From Hormiphora californensis (Eukaryota; Ctenophora; Tentaculata; Cydippida; Pleurobrachiidae), in assembly GCA_020137815.1 (NCBI GenBank), contig CM035351.1:3860578-3924577 (forward strand): a DNA stretch of 64,000 bases, in the 5' to 3' direction. Each line of letters opens with the position of its first letter. Positions within the stretch are counted from its first letter, which is position 1. The position numbers and the translations under genes are program-made. The notes beneath the pieces were generated by a model that was given only the letters and a program-made list of their open reading frames with translations, searched no databases and had not been told where the DNA came from. Shown here piece by piece: positions 19,808 through 33,600 of this stretch.

Positions 19808-22319
19808 TCACTCGAATTTCGAAAATTCTCTCTTCTTCGCCTTGTACAATTCCAGATATGTATAAGCAGTTCGGTATTGTGCTGCAAGTAGTGGAACGAG
19901 AGATATGAAATTGTTCAATGTAATTGGATCACGTGTCAGTGTGTGTCGCTCCATTCCGCACCCTTCAACCGTTGTTGCAGAAGCTGTGGGGTCGACAGAC
20001 ACCGTCCCCAAGACACCTCACGTTCCCCGGTGGGCAGTCACCTAGTGGGGGGGTTACCATGGTTACCAAATAGTTGGGAATAGAGGGGAGTTACCATGGT
20101 TACCAAATATTTGAAAATGAAGGGGGTTGCCATGGTTACCAATTGGTTACACATTATGATTGGTTACACATATTTACACTGCAGGCTCGGTAATACACAC
20201 TTACTTAAATGAAATGCGATAACCTTGACCTCCGATAGCACCAGAGGGGCCTGTTCTTCTTGGTTGATAACAAATCGATCAATTGTAACTTTGGAGCCAA
20301 CGAAATGTTCCCCATTCCTCGATTTACAGACAACGTTAACAATGCCATTCCGGGCAGTACTGTAGTTAACTTTACCGCATTCCGTGTCCGCCCAGTTTCC
20401 CCTGCAGAGTGGGATAATGCTTGTTAGAAAATAAAAAGGCCTTCGTAATCTTACTCCTGGCATTTTCTCGCGATCAAGGAGTTCAAATTCAATATTAGAA
20501 AACAAAATGAAGAAACAGGATAATTCAGATTTTAGAACTATAGAAGTGGCCGTGGAGGTACGGTGTGGATGAGTTTTATCCATGTCTTTGTGACGTGGTT
20601 TGTCGGATAGGAGAACTCAGAGTTAAGTAAATGAACTCGTGATGCTGCACCAGATGTCCCAGGCCATGACTCACTAAATAAACCGCGTTATGTGTGATAT
20701 TTCATTCAACTCTGATATAACCACCCCCTCCGCTTTGTTGTTGATATTGTTTTTCTCTGGGCAATGAGCAATATTAGCTCCAAAGCTGCTCTCTATGCAG
20801 CACAATATGGAGCGTATTGATTGCGCCACGACTAAAGTTATCAAATCAAGAGCGTGAGAGGGTGAGAGAGAGAGAGTGATGGAGAGGGAGATAGAGAGAG
20901 GGAGAGAGAGGGAGAGAGAGATGGATAGAGATAGAGAGAGAGACAGAAAGAAAAAGAGAGGGAGAGAGAAAGATAGAAGAAGATAGAGGGAGAGTTGAGT
21001 GGTCAGGGAGAAAATCACAATGTCAATACACATGTGCTACTTCTGCAAGTGCAGCAGGGATGGAGGGAGAGGGAGGGAGAGACAAAACAGGGAGAGAGAG
21101 AGAAAGAGAGAGAAAGAGGGAGACTAAGAGAGCGAGAAAGAGAGGGGGGGGTGCCGTAAAAGTTACTCTTTGCTGGACTAGCTTACTTTACCTTAACATT
21201 AATAAATGTAAACCCTTTGTCATGCCTTGAGAGCTCCCTTTTTGGATCCTTATCCATTTATACAATCCGAGTTATCAATGTACATGATGTACAATTCCAG
21301 TTCGATGTTTGGCAATTGACCCATGATGTTATGTCATTGGATAAATCTTTTGACTTTTGCATTTGCCTTTGTCTAAAATGTACGCGATTGCCGGGCTCGG
21401 GCTGCTTTATATTCTTTGCTTTGGTTTGCTCCCTTAGAGTATTTCTATTTCGATTGTCGATATATCTTCCTCGGTTTCAATCACTCCCCTCCCTGATCCC
21501 TCTCTCTCTTTCTCTCCCTCCCTCTCCCCTCTCTTTCTCTCTAGTCTCTATTTTACTCTCTCTTTTTCTATCTATCTCTGCATCTGTCTCCCTCTTTCTA
21601 TCCCTATGACTCTCTATTTATTTCCACTCTGCCAGGCTGCATTTAGTGTGTTAATAAATAGGATTAAAGAGCACAAAAGAGCACAAAGGACTCCAATTTA
21701 AAATCATTGTCATCCTGACCTGGATCAGGGAGAGGCGCAAGCTAATAATGTACGCCTTAGCCGCTGAGTCAGCTGTAGAGAGAGAGGGGGATAGAAATGA
21801 TAACCCGCGGCCTGTTTTGTTTCGTTTATCTCTTCTCAAGAATTAAGATACAGGTGAAACTGTAGTTGAAGTTCAATGTGTCTCAGTTGCAGGAGTCTAG
21901 TACTGGAACAAAGACTTTCTGTCAGTTTCAATAGAATACCATTAAAGAAATTGTATAAGACAATTGACGGCTCCGTTAATTTGCTTTTTATTGAACTTCC
22001 AGTTTATTTCACATTTATTTCTACAATAGCCATGTGTGTTTGATTTCTAGAAATCAAACACACTAAATCATTAGACATGTGTAATCGTTATAACAGCTGT
22101 AGTTAAGTCACCATACTGTTGACTGAAGACCATTTTTGCTGGTCTTGATCAGAGTTGTCACTGAACTCTCATCAGAATACATTTAGAGCTGTGTACGATT
22201 GTGGTCAAGGAACATTTAATATCGTGATGGTTTGACCTTCTCGACTTCCGTACATTAATCCGGGGTCTTCAGGCCAGAGGAAGACAATGGCAGAGAGAGC
22301 GAGGAGAGGAGAGCGGAGG

Positions 22320-22371
<52 letters not shown>

Positions 22372-22372
22372 C

Positions 22373-22411
<39 letters not shown>

Positions 22412-22460
22412 CGAAAGCGCGATGGAGCGCGAGCGATCGCGAGCGAGCGGGAAGAGAGCG

Positions 22461-22546
<86 letters not shown>

Positions 22547-25500
22547 TCTCTCTCACACAGTCTCTCCCCATCTGTCTTTATAACTCCTTCTCTCTTAGGC
22601 TCTAGAGATCTCTGGGCTCTGATTCAATATTTTTCCGGCTGCCAGTCTCATTTTCATTCTTAGTGTATTTGTCATGCTCTTCGGATTTAATTGTTTGAAG
22701 CTCAATCTGAATCAACAATCACTGTCACACTAAAAGTTCGATCGGTTAGACTTGTCTTTGCGAATGGTTTAATATCTAACAGGAACCCACCCATGCTCAT
22801 TGAATTGTTCAACTTGCGCACAGGATATGATAACCTCAAGGACAAGCTTTGAACTTAAGAGCGGTAACTATCTTAAACTCCCTAGCTGGCAGCTGCACTT
22901 ACTTGTCTCCAACGTGCACGGTTGCTCCAGTGATGGCCTCAGGTCTGTAAGTTGGGACAGTAGATGGATTTTCCTCTGGCACGTATATCTCAACTCTCTT
23001 GACGTCATACGCACGGTCCAATGTCACCGTCCACCAAGCTACGTAGCCCATTCTGAGGGTGGTGATATATTTTGAAAAGCTCTGCCTTATCCCGCGCTGC
23101 ATGTGGCCAGCAACGTTTGCCAATAATATATTCAGTGGGGAGGATGAAAATAGCTGTAATGGATCCGAGTTATAATTGGGACAAAGATAATGCTGGATGA
23201 TGTTCAGAAGGGGTAGTATATATCTTACCTAACCATACTGGAGTGATGGGGTGAAAGGGTTCGGTTTATGAATCCATCAGTAGCTAACTCTGCCCTGTAA
23301 TCGTCTCCCCAAATCACCTGTCGCTGGGGTCCTTGTTTAGCAGGTCGGAGATGTGCTACGTTAACTAGAGGGGGAAGGGTTTAGTTGGAGATACATCTCT
23401 TGTCCTCGATCTATAGGTCTAATATATGCTTAGATAGGACCAACATATTATGCATGGACGTCATAGTCGCCACAGAACATAGGAATGCATTCTAAAAAAC
23501 CGGTCTCTAGTAGATTTACCATCATCAACAGTGCGTTGTAACTATTAGGTTGCCCAGTAAATATTTTCGTTTGGCTTTTATTGGGAAAATGGTTTGAGAT
23601 AGAGCAAAATGGACTTCACCACAGTTTTTCTCACGCGATTTTGGATCGGAATATCATGCCTGATATCGGTATTTGGCTGTTCTCGGTTCCCACCAGGCTA
23701 TTTACTCTACACCACTCTTGATGCTGCTGCATATGAAAAATCGCGATTTTCGAGTTTTAGCACTAAAGCTGCTGTACTTCCTAAAAATGGTACCTGAGTG
23801 ATGTTTTGTTGCATCAAGCTTGTTCATTGGACAATTATCTATCGTTTAAGATGTAATAAAAGATTCTATCTTTATTTTGTCACTGAGCAATGGGCCTCCA
23901 AAAAGTTTTGGTCAAAATTAGAAACTTTCAATTCCGGGTCTCACCAGGATTGGCTCATAATCAAAAACTCTGCAGTAAAAGATAGTTCTAAGTCAGTTCT
24001 ACGACGTAGTGAACCCAATTATGTGATTGGTTGACTTAAAAAGTGAGTTATTGACGTTTTCGAACACACCCGTAAAACAGGCCAGATTTTTTTGCGCTTT
24101 TTCGATTTTTGATGTTACATTTACTGTTCTAGTGGTTACTATCGAACGCGTAGAGACCCAAATCGCGTATACATTTTATCCTTGGACGATTTGCTATCGA
24201 TTAAGCACCATTGGAGCTAAAAAGACTGTACCAGTTTTCTTAGGGAAGCGTTTAAAAAACTTTGGTGACCCCGTGCAGCGGCAACAACAGTGGGGTAGAG
24301 AAAATAGCTTGCTGGCACCCCAGAAAAACTATATACCGATATCAGGCATGATATTCCGATCCAAAATCGCGTGAAAAAAACTGTGGTGAAGTCCATTTTG
24401 CTCTATCTCAAACCATTTTCCTAATAAACACCAAACGAAAATATTTACTGGACAACCTAATACAATAAAAACCTTCTTCTAGATCCTTCTAAATCTATTA
24501 GCGAAAGGACAACACTAAACGTGCTCAGAGACTGTCTGCCGGCGCCGACCCGATCTGAGCGCACTGTATCATAATCAAAACGGGGTCCGACACCGCCAGA
24601 CAGCTCAGAGAGATCGCGGCTGCTTACCCTCAACAGTTTCATGAACGTCGTCCATATCTTCCTCAGCCCCCTCAACTACCTCGACCAGTGGGTAGTAGGG
24701 GTACTTTGTTATCTTGCACGAATCCTGTTTCCGGTCTCGAGAGAGTCTGAGATACCCTTGCTCTCCCCAGTCTATCCCCCAGCTGCAGGAAAGTGAGAGT
24801 GAGGGAAAGGTTTTCTCTGCCCCAACATTTGTATCGCACCGACCCGATCAAAACAACGTCTAGCGCCGCCAGACAGCCCATTGATAGCTTGTATGTTACA
24901 AGGTCAGGTATAAAAAAGTCTGAAGTTGTACCTGTTTTTGATGGTCCAGTATTCCTTAGTAAACCCGGTAAGAACCACAGCATGGTTAATATTAGCGTGT
25001 TTCCTCGGACCTGGACAGCCAGTGAAGATACCCGAACGATACCCAAACATAGTCGAGGCATGGATGGCCACCGCCAGGACCCTAGTCCTCAGGGCTTCCT
25101 CAACTGCTGCTTGGTTATCTCGGACTACTCTATACCCGGTTACCCTAGCATTCTTCATTCCGTCAGGCGGGAGGGTATCTCGGTTACACGTCGCATCTGT
25201 GGGGAGGTAATTTATTAGTGTGTTGAGTACAAACCGCAACTTCATGGTTTATTAAAAGGGAATGCATACAACTCCACTGCAGCACTATATCTATAATTGT
25301 TTATCAAAAGGGGCTCCACAACAATGTAGAGATGAGAAACCTAGACTTAATATATTGCAACACCATATGTTAGCCCTATATCGTTTAGTTAGAGACATGA
25401 GAAACCTATAAGTGATATTGCTTCACTTATATGAGCCCTGCCCCTATAATAGCCTTCTTCGAGCAAGCCTTGTAGCTCCTAGCTATTTTTACCAAGCCTA

Positions 25501-27282
25501 CTTCTAAACATCACATCCAGTATGAAGCTATCATACCCCCTACCATTAATTATGTAAAGTGCTATATAAATTATTACCGAATCCCGTGTATGGGTAAGAG
25601 TTGTAGGTTGCCAGTCGTTGCTGCTTTTTCACATATCCATACACTGTGTAGTACCAGCCCCCTGATGAACACGAGTCCCTGTGTTCTTGGAGCTCGTACA
25701 TGCAGTCAATAAGCTCCTGTGAGAGATATAACATGTCAGGAACCGAATACATGGTCCCTGATTGGCTAATAACCAGTCACGTGACCTAAATAACGAGTTC
25801 TGATTGGAGCTCGTACATGCAGTCAATCAGCTCGTGAGAGATACATGTGGTTAGAATGTTTGTGATATAGGGTAAACCGGGGCAATTCGAACAACTGGGG
25901 CAATTCGAACATAGTACTGCCCGTCTCTCACCTAGTTAAGCTATCATAATGACGTCATCCTATCTCCAGAAGAAAACTGCTCGTTCGAGCCTGCCCGTTA
26001 CCACTAAATAGGCTCTAGATCCAAACCACTATCAGAACTATGAGAAATATTCAAAGATATATATACAGAGGTTTGAATAATATGTTATGGGACTAAAGTA
26101 CATAGGGTAAACCGGGGCAAAATGGTTAACTTTTTACTTAATCGGTTCTCGCTCCCATTTAAAAAAAGATACAATGAAAAAAATTATATAGGATTAAAGT
26201 TCATTATTTTATCTTTCAAATAAGATAAATTTCAACTCTAGGGACCATCATTTACTTAACTAAATAACTAATTTAAAAATTTTGGTCGGAAAAAATGGTA
26301 CCGGGGCAATTCGGACAACACCAATAGGAGTGCTTTATTTCGTCACGTGGGAGTCACGTGAACGTCCTCACAACACCAGAAGAAGATTCCCGCCTGGTGT
26401 TGTTAGAGGTGGGGGCAATTCGAACAATGTAATCTACACGCAATCTACACGCTGGTCTTTCTTGTTCGAATTGCCCCGGTATCACGCGTGATCACGTGGT
26501 GCAAAGAACTGCACATCATTGGCCCGGGAGTTAACCAAATTGCCCCGGTGTGTTAACCAAATTGCCCATGTTCGAATTGCCCCGGTTGTTCGAATTGCCC
26601 CGGTAATCTTAATTTACCAGAATTTGGAATGAAAACATGCGAATATTTAAATAATTTTTATACCATCTGAAAGCTGATATTATTAGCTTTCAGCTGGTTT
26701 TTTCAAATCGGAAATTGACCAACTTAAACCGGATCTAGAGCCTATTTAGTGGTAACGGGCAGGCTCGAACGAGCAGTTTTCTTCTGGAGATAGGATGACG
26801 TCATTATGATAGCTTAACTAGGTGAGAGACGGGCAGTACTATGTTCGAATTGCCCCAGTTGTTCGAATTGCCCCGGTTTACCCTACGTATATTTTCGAGT
26901 TCTAACAGATAGATAGAGAATGGAGAATCTCTATCTCTATTAGAGATTGCTTTGAAGTTTTGAAGTGAGGCAATAAAATTCAAATAATATATTAATATCA
27001 TGACTCATAGGAATATTATGACCGGGAAATGACTCCCCTGTCATCGTTTTTTTTCACATTCAATAGAGCTCTATTGTATTTACCGCGTCATACTCCGTAC
27101 TTATAATGAGTCATAGTGACGTCATAATTGCCAAGAATAGCCGTAGGGGAAGGACAGACGCAGAGACCGACAGTGGCGAGCGCGAGAGAGGAGAGAGAGA
27201 GAGAGAAGAGAGAATGAGAGAGAAGAAGAGAGATAGAGAGACAGACGGAGAGAGAGAGAGAGAGAGAGATAGCGAGAGAGAG

Positions 27283-27319
<37 letters not shown>

Positions 27320-27425
27320 ATAGAGAGTAGAGAGGCATAGATCAGAATCGATATAGAAAGCGCGAGAGACGACGCTCTCTGAGATGTATCTCAATCTCCC
27401 TCCTATCTTTTATCTCTCTCTCTCT

Positions 27426-27517
<92 letters not shown>

Positions 27518-30500
27518 TTCTCTTTCTCTCTCTCCCTCCCTCTCACTGGCTCTGGTCTTTTGTTAGTGATTCCATTGTGTTACAAAAGCATGAGCGTCAG
27601 CCACAAACATATTTGAGGAGTCCTTACCGCTCTGCATTTTCGTTTTTCATCAATACCAGGAATTTTCTTCTTTTGATAGTCTTAAACTCTCTTTTAACCG
27701 ATATATAATTGATGTCTCCACTACATATAACACTTAGTACAGCTTCGGTGGCCTTGTATACATGATCTGTTTAAAGCGCTTTCCTGGGGCTTATAACTGA
27801 GTTCAGGCCATAAATTATTCCAAAGGGTCCATTTGAGAATTCAATCTGGTTCCAGTTTGCATAAGCTTTTACACACCTCATGTTCATTGTTCTAAAAATT
27901 ATAAACGGAAGTTCCGATACATTTATATCGGAAGTTCCCTCCCCTATTGTCGCCCCTATATTGTCAGTTATCTCCATTGTTTTTGGTATCTGGGGAAACT
28001 GCCATGATCTGGTAGTGGTCCATGGGGGTATAACTGCTGTGTTATTGTCTTATTAAGCTGTTCTTTTGTATCTTTCTTTTTTCTCTCTCTCACTCTCTTT
28101 CTCTCTATCTCTCTATCTCTCTCTCTCACTCTCTCTTTCTCTCTATCTCGGTTAATTTCTCTCACGCTAGTGCTCCGTTAATAATGCAGTTATGACAGAG
28201 AAAGGTAGACCATCCAGCTATCTTGTTAGTTTACATGACTCATTTTGTCGGAGAAGGAGAGATCGTTTTATATTTGCAGATCAAATGACCCAGTCTTTTT
28301 TTGCAAAGCACTTATTCTATTTTTAGAATGCCATTATTTTGTGTTTGTTGTTTAATAAAATCCTGTAACTCTTCATAAAATACATAGATTCATCTGAATT
28401 ACAGCGTAATATCCTAATCCCTCTCTCCATGTATAGGCCGTACTCTAGGCACACAGCATATGACATACCATAATTATAACTTAAGTACTTTACAATAGTG
28501 TCGGCTGCCACGACACACACACTGTAGTAGCAGTATAGTTGTGTAATAGTTGTGTATGCAGGCATGTTTTCCAGAGCTCCATAGATCTGAACTTTATACG
28601 AAACACTGATCCAGTGTGCTATGATCTGGTTCTTCTGTAAATCTCTTGCATCCACAATTTACCTCTTTTCCTTGTGACTTGTGTGTATGTATTGCAAAAC
28701 TAAGAGATTTCTTGGAATTTATAGCCATTGCTCCCTAAAGATTCCTTCCAATTTTAGACTGTCTAGACCTAACTGTTTACTTGAAGTTGAAAAAAGCAAC
28801 TGTTCGGTTTGTCTCGTCTGGAAAGGCCCTTAGTCCACTAGTTTCTTTACCTGTTCAGAGAATGATTTCAGGTAACCGGTTTCCTGTTTGTAAGCACTTT
28901 CAATAGATCCAACCTAAAAGGAATTGCAGGTCCATCATTAAAGTTGAGTAGTGTCACTGTCAGTTGAAATTGTTCGCCCCATGGGGCCCCAGGGACAAGC
29001 TGTTTAGTAGGATCAGTTTCACAATTATTGTTCACATAGTGCAGGGTTCTGTATTGCCTTTACCAAGAAGGCAAATTTACATGGTTGTGAATGTGCAGGC
29101 ACTTACCGCAGCGAACGCCCAGCAGCTTTTACACGCGTTTTGATTCTTCACAGGAGTCACAATACCAGTAGCACGGTGGTCTACCTAGATGGAGATGGGG
29201 ATTGGGGCTGTTAGGCTAAATATTCTATAACATAGTTCAAGCATCGAACTAATCGTGCAGGCTCTGTTTCTCGTAATATCTTGGCCATGAATATACGGTG
29301 TATCCCAATAATTTCAATTTACCTCCTCTGTACCACTAAGTGATTGGCCCAACAGGGGTTTATACAACTACTCTTTTTAAATCAGTGTTTACCTCATCAG
29401 GGAGTTCCACCATGTTGCTCATCTCATCTCGTTTGTGAACAGTTGTTACCTCCTCCATCTTCTTCATCTGCTCGGTAACGTTTCCCAGACCCAGATAGCT
29501 GTCCAACTCTGTGTCCGTCTGTGTGTGGGACGGGGTGAAACATACCATGAACAATGGATATTATATCCGGGGGGGGGGGGGGGATCAAAAGAGTGTGATC
29601 TATCCTCTTCCGTATACGTGTAAAATGATGTGTCGAGGTTTATACAAAACGTGGGATGTTTCTGACGTTATTCTCTTGCTCCATTGTAATAATAGAGCTC
29701 TGTTCCGAGTCACTGGATGGCCCTCTAGTCTCTCTTTCTATCTTTCTCTCTTTCTATCTCTTTCTCTCTTTCTATCTATCTTTCTATCTCTCTCTCTCTC
29801 TCTCTCTCTCGCTCTCTCTCTCTTTCTCTCTTTCTATCTCTCTCTCACTCTCTCTCTCTCTCACTCTCTGTGTGTTGTACCTGCCATTACTTCACCCAGA
29901 ATATGCATCATTCATAAGTATAAGCCTAGCTCGCTGTTTACAAAGGCCTAGACTTTATACTTAAATGGTCCTGTTTATGCTCTAAAACTCTATTTTTAAG
30001 TCGAAATGATTCCTACATTGTACCAAATGTGCCTAATCCTATTATTTGAATTCAACTTGATAAATTTGTAGTTTAAAATTGTTTAACTTACCAAGTCGCT
30101 GAATTTGTTAATTTCCATCTGATAGAACGTGTTGTGGCCTCTGTTATGGTGTTTCACTTCCTCGTAGCGCTTCCTAAATTGTTGTAGCCTCATTTCCTCC
30201 TCCTGTCTGCTTGCGTACTTTCTACCAAACTCTCTGTGATAAGTTATGTTACCATGGTAACAGTGTGATGATACGTAATGTTACCATGGTAACAGTGTGT
30301 GATACGTAATGTTACCATGGTAACATTGTGGTGATACGTTAATCAATCGTTAATCAATCGAACGTCGAACTAAATTTTAGTAGGGGTGTAAGGAAAGATG
30401 ATTTATAGAATTGTTGAAGGGAATGTTTGAAAATTTAATGGAAACACAGCTGTATAGCTAACTGCGCTTCATTCAACTTACTTTTCAAATCTATCGAAGG

Positions 30501-30609
30501 CTTCTCTCGTTCTGAGTCCAAGGTGTATGTGATTGGCATATGTAGATTGGATGGTTAGCAGTACCAGGGTAACCAGGGTTTTTAGCAGGACGCTCAGGTT
30601 TACAATCAT
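19808..30609 (-). CDS. Secreted papain-family (cathepsin L-like) protease with C-terminal fucolectin-type lectin domain
   Basis: Minus-strand gene, 12 GT-AG exons in consistent phase, 595 aa: 30609-30482, 30233-30092, 29518-29393, 29184-29107, 28913-28851, 25716-25578, 25196-24932, 24782-24628, 23364-23229, 23052-22903, 20401-20205, 20016-19808. Domain order: signal peptide (LVTLVLLTIQSTYA); I29 inhibitor propeptide (FGRKYASRQEEEMRLQQF, MEINKFSDL); C1A protease with oxyanion Gln and catalytic Cys (VKNQNACKSCWAF), SEQELIDC, catalytic His (NINHAVVLTGF) and catalytic Asn (IKNSWGIDWGEQGYLRL); an acidic linker; then an FTP/tachylectin-4-like domain (VNVAHLRPAKQG, ATDGF, AWWTVTLDRAYDVKRVEIYV, GATVHVGDK, VLSEVKVIAF) and a 69-residue tail. 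The usual VDWR is VDHR. Likely a lysosomal or secreted hydrolase targeted to glycans; the targeting is inference. ATG 30609 lies 11 nt after an acceptor-like ttccccag. Confidence 0.9.
20862..20972. repeat. (GA)n-rich tract inside protease-lectin intron
   Basis: Interrupted GA repeats between the two last lectin exons region; similar GA-rich sequence continues at about 21060-21150. Confidence 0.8.
22318..22553. repeat. Convergent (GA)n and (CT)n tracts
   Basis: A GA tract (about 22318-22440) is followed by a 20-bp GC-containing spacer and a CT tract (about 22464-22553). It forms a near-perfect inverted repeat in the intron between the second and third lectin exons. Confidence 0.9.
23545..24460. 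mobile_element. Mariner-like foldback MITE, 916 bp
   Basis: Inverted ends start TTAGGTTGCCCAGTAAATAT (left) and, reverse-complemented, TTAGGTTGTCCAGTAAATAT (right), flanked by TA. Inverted similarity extends well over 100 bp inward (cactttcaccacag-type blocks at 23617 against 24380). TTAGGTTG ends with a TA target are typical of mariner elements. No transposase frame is seen. It sits in the intron between the last protease exon and the first lectin exon. Confidence 0.85.
24532..24603. mobile_element. 72-bp hAT-like micro-element with 8-bp target duplication
   Basis: Starts ctgtctgccggcgccg and ends ccgccagacag. Flanked by perfect CTCAGAGA repeats (24524-24531, 24604-24611). It lies 24 bp from the donor of the protease exon at 24628. 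Confidence 0.85.
25869..26884. mobile_element. MITE with about 160-bp terminal inverted repeats (1.0 kb)
   Basis: Ends AGGGTAAACCGGGGCAATTC (left) and its reverse complement (right) extend about 160 bp inward, through the shared block gatgacgtcattatgatag-like at 25947-25965 and 26796-26815. Sub-repeats of ccggggcaattcgaac recur throughout. No transposase is seen. It lies in protease intron 5. Confidence 0.85.
27181..27543. repeat. Convergent (GA)n and (CT)n tracts
   Basis: A GA-rich tract at about 27181-27318 and a CT-rich tract at about 27412-27543, separated by about 90 bp, in protease intron 5. Third instance of this arrangement in the window. Confidence 0.9.
29725..29870. repeat. (CT)n-rich tract in protease intron
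   Basis: Interrupted CT repeat between the I29 exon (30092-30233) and the next exon (29393-29518). A homopolymer of about 12 G lies nearby at 29571-29582. Confidence 0.85.
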
Positions 30610-33600
30610 GATATATCGTTCTGGGGAACAGAAATAAAAGTAGTTAGCTTAGTAGTAGAATTCTTTATCGTTCCTTGTAAATATATGCAAATATGTAAAT
30701 ATGATCATAGAATGTTGAATAAAAGTAGCTCAACTGCTATAGTAGTTCAACTTTGTTTTGTTCAAACAAGGCAAGTTCAACTGGCGCATAGCGATTTTGG
30801 CGAAAGCAGCTACAAAGTCAGGTCAATGGTAGTAAGGCATATCACAGTGGCCACGTTGCCCGGGTTAAAAATAGGATTACAGCATAATGGCCTTTAAAAC
30901 ATAAGGTAGCTTCTACAGCTGAAGGGCCTCTATTTTATCCCATTCCCATAGTATAAGATGAACACACAGAGCTGGTCCAGGCTATTGTTATAAAGAAGAA
31001 AATCTAATCACAGAGCTCTTGCAATTAGATTTGGCTGCATATTTCTGGGATCCTGACATTCTAAAACCAGATGAAGATGGTCAGGGTGTAGTAGTGATCT
31101 TTTGGGTGGAAGAGAGAGAGGCTAGGGGAGAGGAATGAGCAATAATCCCCATACCTACAGACATGTGACCATGCGAATTTACGTCTGCGGAATGGAAATT
31201 AGACCCGAGGTGGGTGGTCCAAACAGTTCAAATCTAAATTAGGATATGATTATCACGATATCACTACAGGCAATCCCTAAATTCCAAAGGGGGAGAAGGT
31301 CGAGGTATGCATATGTTCAAGTGTTTTACATTCCATATAAAGATCACTAAAATAATAAAGTTAATGGTAAGATCACAGCAATAATATATAGACCCCGCCG
31401 GCTCAAATAGACGCACGGCGCGCTCAAACAATTTGCACTGGTCTATTGGGCCGTGCACTGCCGTAAGTTTGTGTCTCGATAGACGCACGCCCTCTGACAG
31501 ATTTGTGTAAAGATCACAAAGAATCACTGGAAACACGATAAAATGACTTGGTAACTCAAGAGGGAGTGTGTGCACAACCTACAACGCTCTCTGTCTAGAT
31601 TTGGCGCCCGCCAGTCTGTTGCAACTGTTGCTCATGACCCACAATTAACTGTAATCTCTCTCTGCATTCCACGCTTTGAAACTGTTACAACGATTGTTAC
31701 GAGTGTGTAGGAATGTAGAGAGGCACTCTGTAGCTTCATTTCTAACTGTTTGACCCGTTTTGTGTGAGCTCTCTGTGTGTCAACCACCTAATTTGTGCTT
31801 GTTTTGCTTCTAGGTGCCCGCCAGCGGGGTCTATAGAACACAACTCCCTCCCTTACGTGCAGATATACCTGTAAACCCCTCGCTGACGCTCGGGATTTAC
31901 AGGGCTGTAACGCACGGGTCCCTTCGGGACCCGTGCATTACAGCTCAATAGACGCACTGCTCTGCAGTGCGTCTATTGAATAGATGCCCGCGCGGGAGGG
32001 AGTTATGTACTATATAAGGGGTGAATAATATGATCACAGCAATTAACGTATAACTTTGTGGGAGCAGTATCAAAACTGACTATCAAATAGGCACTACGCC
32101 GCCCGGATATTTCAGACTTCAGTATCCCGAATCGTTAGTTCCGATTGAATAATAATGAGAGTAACTCAGTCAAATTAGTTTACCAGAATCTCGATTTACT
32201 GGGACCGGACGGATAGATATCTCCTGAGCTTTAGTGTTATTTCACATCTATCATATACCGTGCAAAATCTCTTCGCCCGACGAGTCCCGGAAATCGAGGT
32301 TTGACTAATAATATAAGAGTGTTGAATAGGTTGTTGAGCAAGTATTTAGTTGATGACTAGTGTTGATGTTTGAGGCGTTTGATTTACTGTCCCTCATTGT
32401 TGAGTTACTCAACAAGTCCCTCCGCGGTCTAATATGGAGGTCCACGATAAGTAATAACACCGATAAGAGAAGCATTGCACGATGCAGCTGGAGCGTCGTA
32501 CTGACTTTAATCCTAAATCCTAAACTGCACACAGATCCTAATTCTCACGAAGTGCATGGATCCTAATTCTCAGCATCTCACACGCCCACATCTCTAACAG
32601 TACCGCGGGTGAGGTGGTTTGAATGGCTTCCCTCAGATGAAGAACCTATAATACTAATATAGTAGTAATATATAATAGTCTAGCTTGATGAAGACGATCC
32701 CCATGTGGTCTAGAAGTTATCAGTCTAGCATTACACAAGGCTCTGGCCGCGTCTAGTACTACTGAGTACCATATGGAGAGAAGACCTCTCAGGGTAGTAG
32801 GTACCCTAGCATAATAACCCGCATGTCTAGTTGGCCTTAGTACGAGGGGGGCTTCTGCCCCAAATCTCATTTGGGTCATCCCTACTTTTCGGGCCGTCCA
32901 TCGCTTTCTCCCGCTCTAGGGTTCCTAACAAGGTTTCAAGTTCATAGCAACTAGCAAGTGCACTCAAATCAAATGTCTAGCTGCCATATAAAGAGGTCTG
33001 TATAACTTCTGGGAAGTCGTTGCTGCAGGAAAGTTAGGGGAAGTTAGGGGAAGTTAGATACTACTGATTCGATAAAACTACTGATTCGGTAGTACTGAAT
33101 ATCGCTTAATTTGTCACGCGGCCGGCCTTCTTCTAGCGTGTGTATCAAAGCTAGGGGGGGGATGAGCCAATACTAAATCATGATATCTGAGACTCGTGTG
33201 AACTATACATTAAAGCAAAAAGTAATATGCATAATTGCATATCAATAAGTAGAAACATCTATTAGACATCTAATGATAGCGGGTGTGATATCTGTGGTAT
33301 GCATGGCTGCTGTTCGGGTACAGCAGCCATGATTCAGCCTGCAGCTCGACAAGGCATCTGGGTTGAGGAATTCAGGTTCTGACTGTCATGGTCTGGAAAT
33401 CCTTAGCTCAACAGACCTTTATTAAATTAGCTTTTGAATACAACACAACCCCCACGCAACCCGAAGCTTTCTATCTTAACGGAAAGTCTAGGCTTTGAGC
33501 CAGAATATTTCGAAATACAGGCCTCTGATTGGCTCGCACACCGAAAAAATGACCAAAAATTCATGTCTCATTTAAATGAGGGCTCATAAGACTAGACTTC

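Noticed and set aside
25869-26884. CRISPR-like array of ccggggcaattcgaac repeats
   Set aside because: The repeats are inverted and irregularly spaced within a MITE in a eukaryotic intron.
28323-28655. 110-codon minus-strand frame (contains YKVQIYGALENMPAY) inside a protease intron
   Set aside because: The protease exons on either side (28851-28913 and 25578-25716) join in phase without it, and I recognise no domain. It could still be an unrelated nested gene, so this is a weak rejection.
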